NCBI GenBank assembly: GCA_022036555.1
Contig: CM039120.1
Coordinates: forward strand, 21,158,350 to 21,222,349
Origin: Microstegium vimineum
Taxonomy: Eukaryota; Streptophyta; Magnoliopsida; Poales; Poaceae
Direction of reading: 5' to 3'
DNA length: 64,000 nt
Shown here: positions 43,202 through 53,895 of the stretch, in pieces
Layout: each line of letters starts with the position of its first letter
Numbering within the stretch: the stretch's first letter is position 1
Made by a program: the position numbers and the translations under genes
The notes under the pieces: model-generated
The model's input: only the letters and a program-made list of their open reading frames with translations
Told to the model about the DNA's origin: nothing
Database searches by the model: none

Positions 43202-44740
43202 TACCTGCTGGCCTAATAGGTCTGGTGAGGAAGGATGTATATGAAGCAGTTGCAGAGCTCGGGACCTTCTTCAGGGAACTATGCAGTAGAAAGCTAAGGA
43301 TAGATGTTGTCAAACAGCTAAAAGAAGAAATTCCATTGATCCTATGCAAGCTTGAAAAAATCTTTCCACCAGCCTTCTTTGATGTCATGGTGCACTTGGC
43401 TGTCCATCTTCCAGATGAAGCACTGCTTAGAGGACTTGTTCAGTATGGATGGATGTACCCAATAGAAAGGCGGCTAGGCACTTTGAAGAATTTTGTAAGG
43501 AACAGAGCTGAGCCAGAAAGATCAATTGTTGATGCATATATGGCAAGTGACACCTTGACTTTTTGTTCTAGGTACATGGAGGATATTGAGAATAGATTTA
43601 ACCAAGATAATGGTAGTGGTGGAGAGATGGCATTGCCTGATGACATCTCTGTTTTTAAGCATGGCGTTACTCTTGTTGGATCTAATAGGACCCAGTACAT
43701 TGATGATGTTGTCTTGAATAAGTTAGTTTGGTATGTGCTTAATAATTGTGATGAAGTGGTGGAATATATAGAGTAAGTATCGTTTGGATGTTTGAGTTTT
43801 TATTTGTATAGTTCGAACCCTTATAATTATTCTAATAACTAAACTTTGCCCTGCAGGTTGTACAGGGATCATCTATTGCAGCAAGGTGCACATGATGTTG
43901 ATACAATGGTTGAACAAGTATTTGCAAAGTGGTTTAGGTGCCATGTAAGTCTCTACACATTTTGTTTGTAGGTTCCGTAAATGCATTACTAGTCATATGT
44001 AATTTGTGAACTGAGTGCTTTTGTTACAACAGATTGAGAACAAACGCAAGGAGAATCCAGAATCGGTTAGTGAAGGACTGTGAGCACTGTCATGTGGCCC
44101 AGATCTGCGAGTTAAGACATGTGCTGCTTGCAAGATTAATGGAGTGCGGTATAGCACTGTGGATCATGAGAAGTTCCTCCTAACACAAAATAGTGGTGTA
44201 ATGACAGCAGGTTCACATAATGGGATGGACATAGATTTTTATGGAGTCCTTAAAGAGGTTATTGAGTTTGAATATAACTCGATTCTTCAAGTCCGTCGAA
44301 CAGTGGTTCTATTTCGATGTGATTGGTTCAACCAAGAAGACAAGACGAGATGCCCTCAAGATGATTTCAAATCCATCAATGTGCAGTCATTATGGTACAA
44401 GATTGATCCTTTCATCTTATCTACTCAATCGAAAAATATATTTTACTTGCAAAACACATCTTTAGGTAAAGATTGACGAGTTGTGCAGAAATTTGAACAT
44501 AAGAATATTTATGATGTGGCTGAAAAAGATGAGGCCAGTCATGATGTGCATCAGGATGATTATGGTTCTGATACTGAGCATGTAGTGCAAGCAGGTGATG
44601 ATAATGAGGTTAGGGACAATAATCATGATGGAGAAGCTACTATAATTAATGGAAATTTACAAGACCTTATAAGAAGCAAGAAGCAACCTATAATTCAAGA
44701 AGATAGTGAGGATGAGGAGGAAGATGATACAATACTATAG
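43202..44740 (+). pseudogene. CACTA-1 TNP2-type transposase, 3' exons
   Basis: The coding resumes after copia-5. Exon part 43202-43772 is a DUF4218-type domain: KLRIDVVKQLKEEIPLILCK, FPPAFFDVMVHLAVHLPDEA, QYGWMYPIERRLGTLKNFVR and NRAEPERSIVDAYMASDTLT. Introns are 43773-43856 (GTAAGT...TGCAG) and 43945-44032 (GTAAGT...AACAG). The exon between encodes LYRDHLLQQGAHDVDTMVEQ. The last exon begins IENKRKENPESVSEGL, with TGA near 44081 for an expected Trp. It contains a DUF4216-like stretch (GMDIDFYGVLKEVIEFEYNS, VVLFRCDWFNQED) and an acidic C-terminus (HDVHQDDYGSDTEHVVQAGD, to 44740). Together with 32772-34719 this is nearly full-length. Confidence 0.85.
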
Positions 44741-45279
44741 TGATGGTGACAATGATAACAATGATGACATGTCCATAGACGATGAAGATGATGATTATTA
44801 GTATGGCCTAGTGACATGTTCGTAGACTACACTATTGTTTTGTTTTTCCCAACATTTTTGAAGTTATTCTTTTTTTGGTATCTCTATTTTCATTTATACA
44901 TGTCTGTGATGTCTAGGGACATGATTTCTATTTTTTTTGGCTTTGTGTAATTTCATTTAGATATTCCTGTGAACTATAGCTTCTTAATCATATGCAGCAA
45001 CTAGCTGTTTTCTTAGGTATAGATCATATACATTTTCCAGTGAATAAATGTCACTTATACAGTTATACTGTCATCTCTCAAAAATCCAGTAATGCATTCA
45101 TTTCGGTACATAGGTGATATATACAAACAAGGTGATATATACCGGTACAAATCTTCTATATATAACTGAGACATCGCATGCCAGTGAAAACCAAGCTTTC
45201 ATTCTGGCATTCAACAAGTGAAAAGTACAGGTTTACTTCATTACACATGACATTAAAAGTCATTACAACTCACTGTACA
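44741..45279. other. AT-rich 3' flank of the CACTA-1 transposase
   Basis: T-rich sequence with no coding similarity. It probably includes the transposase 3' UTR. No CACTA right terminus (CTAGTAGTG) was found here or up to 49187. Confidence 0.45.
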
Positions 45280-46430
45280 AATCTTCTTTCAATTTCGAAT
45301 AGACACTACCACACCTATGACTGTCCATTACAATATGGCTAACAAGTATGACTCCATTGATGGCTGTCTTGTTATCTCCGGCCGTGGGATAGTGAGGCTC
45401 GTAATTGGCTGCCACCTCTCTGTGACCCACAGACTGATCCACTGTCACCACCAGCTGCAGGCAGATCATTACCCTGAAAACAAGTCACACAGTAAATGGA
45501 CATATTTCGAACTGAAGTTAGTAGAATAGGTTAAATGCTTCTGAAATTCCAACAAAGAAAGTAGTGAACCTATAATTAGGTTTTAGCATACCTGCAGGCA
45601 ATGTAAAGGCAAGCAGCAGCAACATGGGTTTTGGGGAGCCATTTTTTTTTCTCTTCATCAATTCCCCAATTCACCATTTTTGCATGCAAGAAGGCCAAGC
45701 AGACATAGCAAAATGTTTTCTTTTTTTTCAATTTAATCACTGGACTCCTTCCTTCCTAGTAGAAACTTTTGCTGTCAAATTCTTGGTGGCACTCACAACC
45801 TGGGGACGGGCTCAATACAGGACATAGGCGCGATAAATTTTTGCTGAATGGTAACCTGTGAATCGACAATGAAAGATGTATATTCAAACTGTACGTCAAT
45901 GTAACCAGCAATTAACAAACATGGCAAATATGACATACAAAAAAAAAGTGCAATTATGAGCTTAAAAGGCTGTGATTATCAGGAGAAAGCATGTACTGCA
46001 AAATGCCATAGTACCCCATTTGCAAGCTTCTCCAGACGCAGAGCGAAACCCATTTTTGATGATGGCAAAATTGCGCGCGGAGCGGGGAGTGGTCGAGCAG
46101 GTTAGCGCGAGCTCTGGCGAGAGCGCGAGCTCTAGCGAGGGCTCCGGCGAATCCGGCGAGGGCGCCGAATCCAGTAAGGGCTCCGGCGAGGGCGCGAGCT
46201 CTAGCGAGTGCTCCGACGCCGAATCCGGTGAGGGCGAGGGCCGCGCGTAGCTCCGGCCACCGGCTTGGGAGTAGCATATCGGCGTGGGAAGGCGAGGCCG
46301 GCCGGGGCGGGGGCGCTGGCGGCGAGCAGAGGCGCTGGCGGCGGCGGCTCCTTCACTTGTTCTTGGATCTGACAACGAGTTCAGTACCCGTTCCTCAATC
46401 CTCATCCACTTCATCCACCTAAATAAAACT
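45280..46430 (-). other. Gene-like stretch of unknown identity, minus strand
   Basis: An ATG at 46414 opens a 150-residue frame to 45962 (MKWMRIEERVLNSLSDPRTS, then Ala/Arg/Pro-rich and Ser/Pro/Glu-rich repeats, ending FRSASGEACKWGTMAFCSTC and a hydrophobic tail). The base composition jumps to about 70% GC at 46060-46350. A second frame at 45469-45263 has no recognised family. It could be the second (TnpA-like) gene of CACTA-1, a captured host exon or chance. I do not recognise it. Confidence 0.3.
46083..46250. repeat. GC-rich degenerate tandem repeat
   Basis: Repeats of GGCGAGGGCGC, GAGCTCTAGCGAG and GCTCCGGCGA follow one another at 12-27 bp periods. Plus-strand reading gives Ser/Glu/Gly repeats and minus-strand reading gives Ser/Pro/Glu/Leu repeats, so the open frames here may be composition effects. 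Confidence 0.65.
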
Positions 46431-46485
46431 GCGTTGCAGAACTAGCTCCAGTTAAATAAAACGGCGCTGCAAAATTATCGAACTC

Positions 46486-47512
46486 ACTTCAATAGTGTAA
46501 TGGTAAGGCTCTTCGTGTTGTAGCCCAAGGTATTGGATTAAAACCCTATGGAACCCAATTTTTTTGTTTTGCCAACTCTTTTTGTATATTACTTTTTACA
46601 AGTGTCTATGTTAATTATATCCTGATTTTTAAAAAGTTTCATATTTCTAAATGATTTACCTCATTTATTTTTAAACTTTTTTGAACCAACACACTTCTTA
46701 TTTCATTTTGGTGCTACTATTCTAATTATTTGTTCAATGTAGACGACACAAGTTACAATACCTAATGGTAGCTACAAAAATCTTAAACCTTTTCAATGAC
46801 ACCTCAATTTGGTGTATAATGATGACTAAAAAGTTTCAAATGATTTTGATAAATTGGTTACGCACATCCGCACAAAAGGCATGCATGTCTGGCATATAGC
46901 CTAGTGAATAAGTGAGAGATGTTCATGATTGTCCAAATAATTAGAATATTTTTATGTCACCAATATACTCCAAAGTAGCTTCTATCCTTTAGGCCCTTTG
47001 GATAGAGTATAGGATAGGAATTGGAAAGATAGGTAAATTACTGTAGTCATACATTATTGATCTTCAAATGCTCCACTTGGATGAGGTTCACCTGGATGTT
47101 TCTTTTCCTTCAGTCTTCCTTTGAAATGAGTAGTACATGATTTTTTCCTTCACTTTTCCTATGGTCCAATCCTCCATTCCAAAGGCATGAACAGTTCTCA
47201 ATCCTATATAGGAAATGAAATCCTCCATTTTTCCTATGAAAATCCTCCAATCCAAAGGAGACCTTAGTTATTCAACAAGTAACTACAATAATAGCAAAAA
47301 CATGTAAGAAGAATTTTCAAAATAATTTAGGTTAATCATTATGCATTACTAGACTAATTTAATATCTGCAAATAATAATTGACATACAGAAATAAAAGAT
47401 TAATAAAAAAATTAATGAATATTAAAAAAAAACAGCAACAGTAAAGGGTTCAAATCCAAGAGCTCAGGCTCAAACCCAATGGGGCTTACCATTGCACTAT
47501 CGAAGTGTATTC
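46486..47512. mobile_element. Unit with inverted terminal tRNA-like sequences
   Basis: The left end CACTTCAATAGTGTAATGGTAAGG (46486 on; first 20 bases shown by CACTTCAATAGTGTAATGGT) and the inverted right end CACTTCGATAGTGCAATGGT (47512 backwards) match at about 18 of 20 positions. Each is followed about 35-45 bp inward by a GGATT(A/T)(A/G)AACCC string. The interior (about 750 bp without the MITE at 46992) is AT-rich and has no coding similarity. No target duplication was seen (ACT left, TAT right). It could be a non-autonomous DNA transposon or two convergent SINE-like copies. Confidence 0.45.
46992..47263. mobile_element. Tourist-like MITE (PIF/Harbinger type)
   Basis: The left end GGCCCTTTGGAT and right end ATCCAAAGGAGACC are near-inverted repeats, flanked by the 3-bp duplication TTA (46989-46991 and 47264-47266). 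The 272 bp have subterminal inverted phrases (GGATAGGAATTGG; CCTATGAAAATCCTCC), typical of this MITE class. Confidence 0.8.
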
Positions 47513-48110
47513 ATTATTATCCCGATCGCAGTGTTACTTAAACCAAATAGAGAAGCCGTATCGTCTAAAATTGGCCACCGCAACCACTCGGGGGCGCCAA
47601 AAGAATTTGCTACTAAAAAAATACCGCCAAAACACCCATTTATTTATCCACTCCCCCACACTCGTCAAACTCTCCGCCAATCGTCCTCTCCCCCCCCCCC
47701 ACATTTCCCCAACCCTAGACGACGCCGGCGGCACACAAACGCCATCGACGACCTCGTTCCTCTCCCACGAGCTCCCCTCTGCCATTCGTCCTCTCCCCCC
47801 ACCCCACACCCCCATTTCTCCAACCCTATCCGCCGTCGGCGGCACACGTCGGCCATCGATGACCTCGTTCCTCTCCCTCGAGCTCCCTTGCGCCAGTGTC
47901 CCTCTCCCCCCTCCCCCACCATTTGTCGAGCCCTAGCCGTCATCAATCGCCGCTGAGCTGCGTCGTCTACCACGAGGTCAGGCGTCGCCGCCATCAATCA
48001 CCGCCGGTGGATCTGCTTCCCCGTCTTCTTCCCCTTCTGTAATAGATGGTGGCAACAAGAAGTCAAGGAAGGGAGAGATCTGCACAACAAGATCAAGGTA
48101 AGCCACAACC
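47513..48110 (+). other. CT-rich leader-like region with a possible first exon
   Basis: C-rich pyrimidine tracts and AACCCTA strings resemble plant 5' UTRs. A unit of about 110 bp (CGTCCTCTCCCCCC...CTCGTTCCTCTCCC(A/T)CGAGCTCCC) occurs twice and partly a third time (47690-47920). An ATG at about 48045 opens MVATRSQGRERSAQQDQ and runs into a GTAAGC donor-like site at about 48100. No downstream exon was recognised with confidence; 48534-48716 is open (DDKVYRESNFVLIYGHKHLM) but has no known family. Confidence 0.35.
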
Positions 48111-48923
48111 TTCTGAAATTTTTCTACTCATGTATTATGTTATTTGTTCATACTAGTACAAATGCTGTCTTTTTATGTTTGAATCGTGAAATGGTTGCAA
48201 CAGTCTTTTACGACACTGATCATTCCATGACTTAGGTAGTAGGTTCGAGCTCAACCATTTGGATTCTCAAACTGAAACTGGTAGATTTGGATTCTCTTGG
48301 AAATTAGAGATTGTGTGATAATAATTTTGCAGCGTCTTATGTTGATTTAGCATCAATAGCAAACTGCAACCCTCTGCAGTTTTTGCAGCATTTTATGTTA
48401 ATTTAGCATCAATAGTTCTCCCTCTCTGTTAATTAATTATAATTTTCATTCAGACACCACTAGATTAAGTTTATGATGAATTTCTTTTGCTTTATCTCAA
48501 CGGTTTTATTTAGTTGGTGGGTATGTCTGCTATGTGGACGACAAAGTCTACCGAGAGTCAAACTTTGTATTAATTTATGGTCACAAGCATCTCATGATGT
48601 TGATACCGGGATATTGTCATTTGCTTGATGAAATAAATTTCCCTTTATCTAGAAAACTCCGCATCAGGCCGACCTTTGCAATTGATGCAAGGGTTATTAT
48701 TGTTAGTGATGATTAAAACTTATTAAATTGATGGCTCGATGTTTCTGATTATTGTGAGAATTTCTAAGATTTATTTATGTTTTTTTTCTAACACGTCTGG
48801 TGAGAGTTAACGTGGTGCCTCCATTGAGGCCTCCAATTATTAATAATAAGATATGATATGATATGATCGAAACATCGTATTTCTCAAAGGAAATAATATT
48901 TCCTAGCTAGGTCATGACGGGTA
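48111..48923. other. Unassigned AT-rich stretch
   Basis: No recognisable gene or transposon apart from the weak open frame at 48534-48716 and a short ATATG repeat at 48850-48865. It could be intronic to the candidate exon at 48045. Confidence 0.4.
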
Positions 48924-49156
48924 CTCCCTCTTCCCTATTTAAATGTCGTTTTGGGTTTCCGTGTTACAACTTTGACTTAATTTATGTAAAATACGTGCAA
49001 TATTTATGTCTCCAAATAAATTTATTAAAAACTAGATCAAAAGATCTATCTAATGATGTCAATTATGTATCATAAATATTAATAGTTTTTTAAATAAAAT
49101 TAATTTAAGTTATTTGTTGGGAAGTGAGAAAAACAATTATTTAGGGACGGAGGGAG
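48924..49156. mobile_element. Stowaway MITE (Tc1/mariner type)
   Basis: The left end CTCCCTCTTCCCTATTT and right end GGGACGGAGGGAG are inverted repeats of the grass Stowaway consensus CTCCCTCCGTCCC, flanked by TA (48922-48923, 49157-49158). The 233-bp AT-rich interior is typical. Confidence 0.9.
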
Positions 49157-49187
49157 TACTCATTAAGAGAAGCACACACATCGTATA

Positions 49188-49440
49188 CACTACTACATGA
49201 TTGATTTACCGCAGCGTTGGCCTTTGGCGCCCGGAAGCGGACGTCTTAAGCGTCCGCTGCGGTAAATCGGTGGCCAGCTTGGGCAGCTGGCCATTGCGTT
49301 GCCCGCTGCGGTTATTCTATTTACCGCAGCGGGCCACATAATCCGTCCGCTGCGGTAAATGAGCATCTACCGCAGCGGGCAGCATAAGGTGTCCGCTGCG
49401 GTATATCCATTTACCGCAGCGGGCGGATTATGCTGCTCGA
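49188..49440 (+). mobile_element. CACTA-2 left terminus, truncated
   Basis: CACTACTACATGATTG opens the element. The next 240 bp hold eight copies of a 13-15 bp motif, TTTACCGCAGCGGGC, in both orientations (for example 49204, 49250, 49302, 49320, 49347, 49369, 49395, 49410). Such dense subterminal repeats are transposase-binding sites in CACTA elements. A Sirevirus LTR piece cuts the element at 49441, and its body was not found. Confidence 0.8.
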
Positions 49441-49603
49441 TGAAGGACCGAGAACGGCAACCAGAGGGGGGGGGTGAATGGGAGCCTCAAATTTCTCTCG
49501 AAATGTTCGGGCCACTCTTCCCAAAAACCAAACCCAGTTGTTGGGTGCTCAACCTCCCCCAAGCAACGCGAGTAGGGATTCAGACGAAAACGGGGACCCA
49601 GTT
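49441..49603 (-). repeat. Sirevirus LTR end fragment
   Basis: The 163 bp start TGAAGGACCGAGAACGGC, include the 75-bp block with CCACTCTTCCCAAAAACC and then join gag sequence directly near 49604. This is the extreme 3' end of a 3' LTR on the minus strand. Confidence 0.8.
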
Positions 49604-50729
49604 GCTGACTCATCATCGCTTGAGGAAGCACCTCCGTCGGAGGAGGCATTGATGTCGCTGAGGGAGGCGAGGAAGGCTCGGTGCTTGACCTTCACCTTGT
49701 CGATCACCTTCTTGGAGGACCTTCGGTGGTAGTCGCCCTTGGGCTTATGCTTGTCCTCGAAGTGGTGCTCGCGCTTGTCCTTGCGCTTGGTGAAGTCACC
49801 CGCAGCTTTCTTGGGGTAGTTTGCGATGAAGTGATCCTCATCACTGCAACGGTAGCACCCTTTGGCCGAGCCACCACGTCGTCGGTTCAAACAGTTGTTG
49901 TGAAACCGTGAGAATCTAGTGATGACTAGGGCTAGCTCGTCATCTCCAAGAGCCTCCACTTGCTCCTCTGTCACAGAAATCAAAGAGAAAGCAAACAATG
50001 AATGTGAAGGGTCAGAGGAGGAAGAGGACATACCGCCCGGGCCAGAAACCAACGCCATATATGGTTTCGACGGGTTTTCAAGGTTGGCCCGGGTCTGGTA
50101 GTCAATCTCCGAGGACTTGAGCTTGCTAAACAGCTCGTCCACGGTCAGGGCGTCATAGCCCAATGACTCCTAAATGACAACCACCTTCATCTCCCACACC
50201 TTCCGATCAAGAGCATGCAAAATCTTGATAGCCATCTCATGATCATCATAAGGCAAGTTGGCTCGATTAGCACACATCTTGTTGACGATAGATTGGAAGC
50301 GACGATAGATTGGAAGCGAGTGAACATCCCGTCAACAGATTTGCCGGCCAACTGAGCAAAGTTCTCGTACTCTCTACGATACGTGTCAAAGAGTCTGGAC
50401 TTGATCTGAGGGTTGCCCTCATGATATCTCAAGAGTGTTTGTCAGATCTCCCGTGCCGTAGTGAGACTCGAAACCCGCTCAAACTCTGGAAGAGACAGAC
50501 AAGAGATGAGAATGCTACGGGCTCTTGCGTTTGACGCATGCTGCATAACTTGGGCATCAGTGATCCGAGCCTCAAGAACCATGTAGTTCTCATTCTCACA
50601 AATCTCCCAAAATTTTGTGTCAAGCCCTTGGAGGTAAGCCGACATGCGTACCTTCCAATAGACAAAGTTGGTTCCATCGAAGTAGGGAGGTTTACCAGCA
50701 CCTCGCTCCATGTCGCCTTCGTGGATCAA
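49604..50729 (-). pseudogene. gag: Sirevirus gag, copy 2
   Basis: It starts near 50729 (MIHEGDMERGAGKPPYFDGT). Core parts are the same as at 41292. A small duplication at 50283-50310 (ACGATAGATTGGAAGCG twice) and a frameshift break it into 50729-50442, 50432-50187 and 50163-49604. The CCHC knuckle reads CYRCSDEDHFIANY, with the last Cys changed to Tyr. The final frame runs from gag into the LTR remnant (to 49549), creating a short chimeric tail. Confidence 0.8.
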
Positions 50730-50774
50730 GAACCGTGTAAGGTGGATTGATCCTTAACCGGCTTTGATACCAAT

Positions 50775-51458
50775 TGAAGGACCGAGAACGGCGACCAGAG
50801 GGGGGTGAATGGGAGCCTCAAATTTCTCTCGAAATGTTCAGACGAAAATGGAGAAAAGAGAGCTCACTGGCAGTGGAGGAAAATCACTGGAAACCCCAAA
50901 ACACAGGTTCTCAACCCCTAGGGAAAAGAGGCAAGAACCTAGGCAAAACAGACAAAAACTGCAACCAAACAGAGGCTCCGGACCAGATGGAGCTGAGCCA
51001 CCGGACTATAGCGAGTAGTCCAGAGCTCAAGTCTGACGCTTTCACCCGCTGTGACAGAAGAACACAGTGAGCAACCTAGCTCCAGACTAGAGGCTCCGGA
51101 CTAGTCCGACGCCACCTCCGGACCAAGGAAGGTGGTCCAGTGCTCACTCGCCAGACAATCTAGTAAGGTACCGACCTCCGGACCAGACCACCGGACTACC
51201 CCGTCGGACCAAGGAGAGTGGTCCGACGCGTGGTAGTGATTCTCAGCAGAGCCACCGAACCACTCGTCAAAGGTCCGGTGCTCAAAAACTAGGAGGTCCG
51301 GAGGGTGGCCGACGCCTCTTGCTGCTTGACACGAGAGAGGTCAAGACCACCGGACCACTTGCTAGGATAAGCCACTCAAACTGAAACACTCACGTGTTGG
51401 ACGATCACTGATCATCAAAGCTGAACATACATGGGTACTTATCCACCATGTGTTCGCA
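50775..51458 (-). repeat. Sirevirus LTR C, shared by two neighbours
   Basis: In plus orientation it runs TGAAGGACCGAG to CCATGTGTTCGCA, 684 bp, so it lacks about 1 kb present in LTR B. On its left is a minus-strand primer site (50758-50772) and gag. On its right is a polypurine tract (51459-51470). It is therefore at once the 5' LTR of the left internal region and the 3' LTR of the right one. The palindrome CGGACTAGTCCG is at 51097-51108, among several GGTCCGG/CCGGACC motifs. Confidence 0.85.
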
Positions 51459-53097
51459 ATCTCCCCCTTGATGAGTGCATTGTCAACACAAGTGCATTTC
51501 AGATTTGAGCCACAAGGTAAATCTCTCCAAATGACCAAAAAGCTACCAAAGCCAAAACAGGGTCACTTGAGAGAAGCAAACACGATACCAATTAAAAGAG
51601 AAAGGCAAAAATGATACCAATTAAAAGCATCCTTCAAAACACCTCATGACAAAACCACTTACTGATGCCAAACAAAAGCATATGGGCAATCAAAGCTAGA
51701 CCTCAAGAAGAGGCAGAAAACGGGCTCAACACCGCTAGCAAGTCCAAGATACCAATCACAGCTCTCAAAGCTCAGACTTCCAAAATAAACACTAGGGGAG
51801 CTCAAAAGATACTAATTGAAACCACTTACGTCCCCTAATTATCAAGAAGCAATCGAAACCTGTCGAAGTCAAACAAAACAAGCTAGATTCTCCAGAAGAG
51901 GCAAAGGCTCAACACATCTAGCAAAAAAACTCCCCCTGGGAACTAGCATTCTCAGGATACCAAGAAGGGGTGAAAAGAGCCTAGTCAGAGATACCAATTA
52001 AGCTCAAAAAGCACATTTGCTCCCCCTTGGAATTAGATGGCTTAAAATGGAATGAAATGCACATCTCCCCCCCTTGTTGACATATGAAGCTCATCAAACA
52101 ACAACAATTCAAGATCCGGCTACAAATGCCATGAAATACAAAATGAGTGCAAAAGCTTCATACTTAGAGCTAAGACAATGAACAAATGCTCTAAGTGATG
52201 TGATCCTGTGAAAATAGGAAAAGCTCTACGTGCCCAACAAAGACTCAAGTTGAGCTTAAGATCACTTTAGAAGCTATTTTAGAGAGCATATCATGTGAGA
52301 GCAGAGAAAGGGTATCACCTCCTAGAGACAACTAAACATGGCAAACAAGATAGGATCTATCTCAAAGAAATTTCATGTATAGCAAGAAAAATTATCCCTT
52401 AGCAAAGTTCATACAACAAGCCAATGACCCAAATGAATGAATTTTCCAAATTTCAGAGTTTTGCAGCAAATTTTCAGTTTTAGGCACATTTGAGTTGTAT
52501 GTGAGTGGTTGTAAGAAAAGTGATGCCACTGCTTACCAACCGGGCAGAGTCAAAGGACTTGACAGACCGGTTTTGGTCATACACGACACCGCTCAAGTAT
52601 CGACCCATATGGGAAGCAGTCTCGAACACACGGTGAAGTGCTCACAATGCAGACCCAACTTGATCTTTCCAATGCACAAAACATAGAGCAATTTCATTTT
52701 AGATATTAATCATGGTGCTCAAAGGTAGTGAATGAAACAATGAAGAGCCATAGTTACAAGCTATATACAAGGCAGCCAAGAAGGATCTTCAAAAGCCTAC
52801 ACATGCTAGTGTCATTTCAGAGGTGACATGGGGAATTTAAATTTAGTTTTAAAGCTTTTCTAACTTAGCTCTACTGCATATCATATAGATCAAAAAGAGT
52901 CTAAGTTAGGCAACACCATAGACACATAAAACACCTCAAACAGAGCATAGATTCATTATATTGGCTATAAGTATGAAGCTTAAAATGAACTATGTCACAA
53001 ATGCAAATGAGATGCACAATGCATTGACACCAACTAACACTAACAAGACACCAATTTAGAATAAGGACAAAGAAAAGACAAAAAGAACCAAAAAGAA
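51459..53097 (-). other. Sirevirus 3' noncoding region with multiple polypurine tracts
   Basis: CTCCCCCTT-type strings (polypurine on the minus strand) occur near 51461, 51930, 52020 and 52063. It is homologous to 6156-6916. The remainder to 53097 is AT-rich noncoding sequence before the RNase H stop. No gene was seen. Confidence 0.75.
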
Positions 53098-53895
53098 CTA
53101 TGAAACACAAAACTTTCCTCCTCTAAAAAGGAAAGCAAACCCCCAACTCGCCCCGAAGGAGAGAAAACGCAGCTTGATCCAAAGGCTTAGTGAGAATATC
53201 CGCAAGCTGGTTTTGGGTCTCGACATGCCGGAGGTCAATGTCGCCCTTCTCGTAATGATCTCGCAAGAAATGAAAGCGGACTTCAATGTGCTTGGTCTTT
53301 GAGTGAAGCACGGGATTTTTGGCCACACTAATTGCACTCGTGCTATCACACAACAGAGGCACCTTAGTAAGATCAAGACCGAAATCTCTCAAAGTGGCAA
53401 TCATCCAAATCAACTACGAGCAACAACTAGCCGCGACAACGTACTCAGCTTCGCACGTTGACTGTGCCACGCTAGACTATTTGCGAGAAGACTAAGAAAC
53501 CAAAGAAGACCCGAGAAACTGGCAAGTCCCAGAAGTGGACTTCCGATCAAGTCGGCAACCGGCAAAGTCGGTGTCAGAATAACCGCAAAGCACAAGAGAG
53601 GAAGAGGTGGAGAACCAAAGACCAAATTCGGGAGTGAAGCGCAAGTACTTCATGATGCGTTTCACTGCCTGCTTGTGCGAAGTCTGTGGGGACCCCTGAA
53701 AGCGAGCACACAGGCAGACGACGAACTGAATGTCCTGCCGGGTCGCCGTTAGGTACAGAAGCGACCCGATCATGCTGCGGTACTCCGTCTGGTCCACCGC
53801 CTCTCCTTCCTCATCTACATCCAAGGCAGTAGTAGTTGACATAGGCGTCAAGAGGGGCTTTGCCTCGCCCATGTCAAACTTCTTCAAGATATCCT
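53098..53895 (-). pseudogene. Sirevirus RNase H and RT C-terminus
   Basis: From 53895 down: VQDILKKFDMGEAKPLLTPM, EYRSMIGSLLYLTATRQDIQ, RIMKYLRFTPEFGLW and LCGYSDTDFAGCRLDRKSTS. These are followed, after a frameshift near 53450, by VPLLCDSTSAISVAKNPVLH, RFHFLRDHYEKGD and NQLADILTKPLDQAAF. The RNase H residues D, E and D are mostly readable. The RT domain proper, including YVDD, is missing, and the sequence joins integrase C-terminal coding at about 53896. Confidence 0.85.

Noticed and set aside
47505..47956. Two overlapping Pro/His-rich frames
   Set aside because: Overlap the pyrimidine-rich leader with tandem units; both follow from CCCC/CTC composition.
49200..49440. CRISPR-like regularly spaced repeats
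   Set aside because: Repeats alternate in orientation at irregular spacing next to a CACTACTAC terminus in plant DNA, typical CACTA subterminal repeats.
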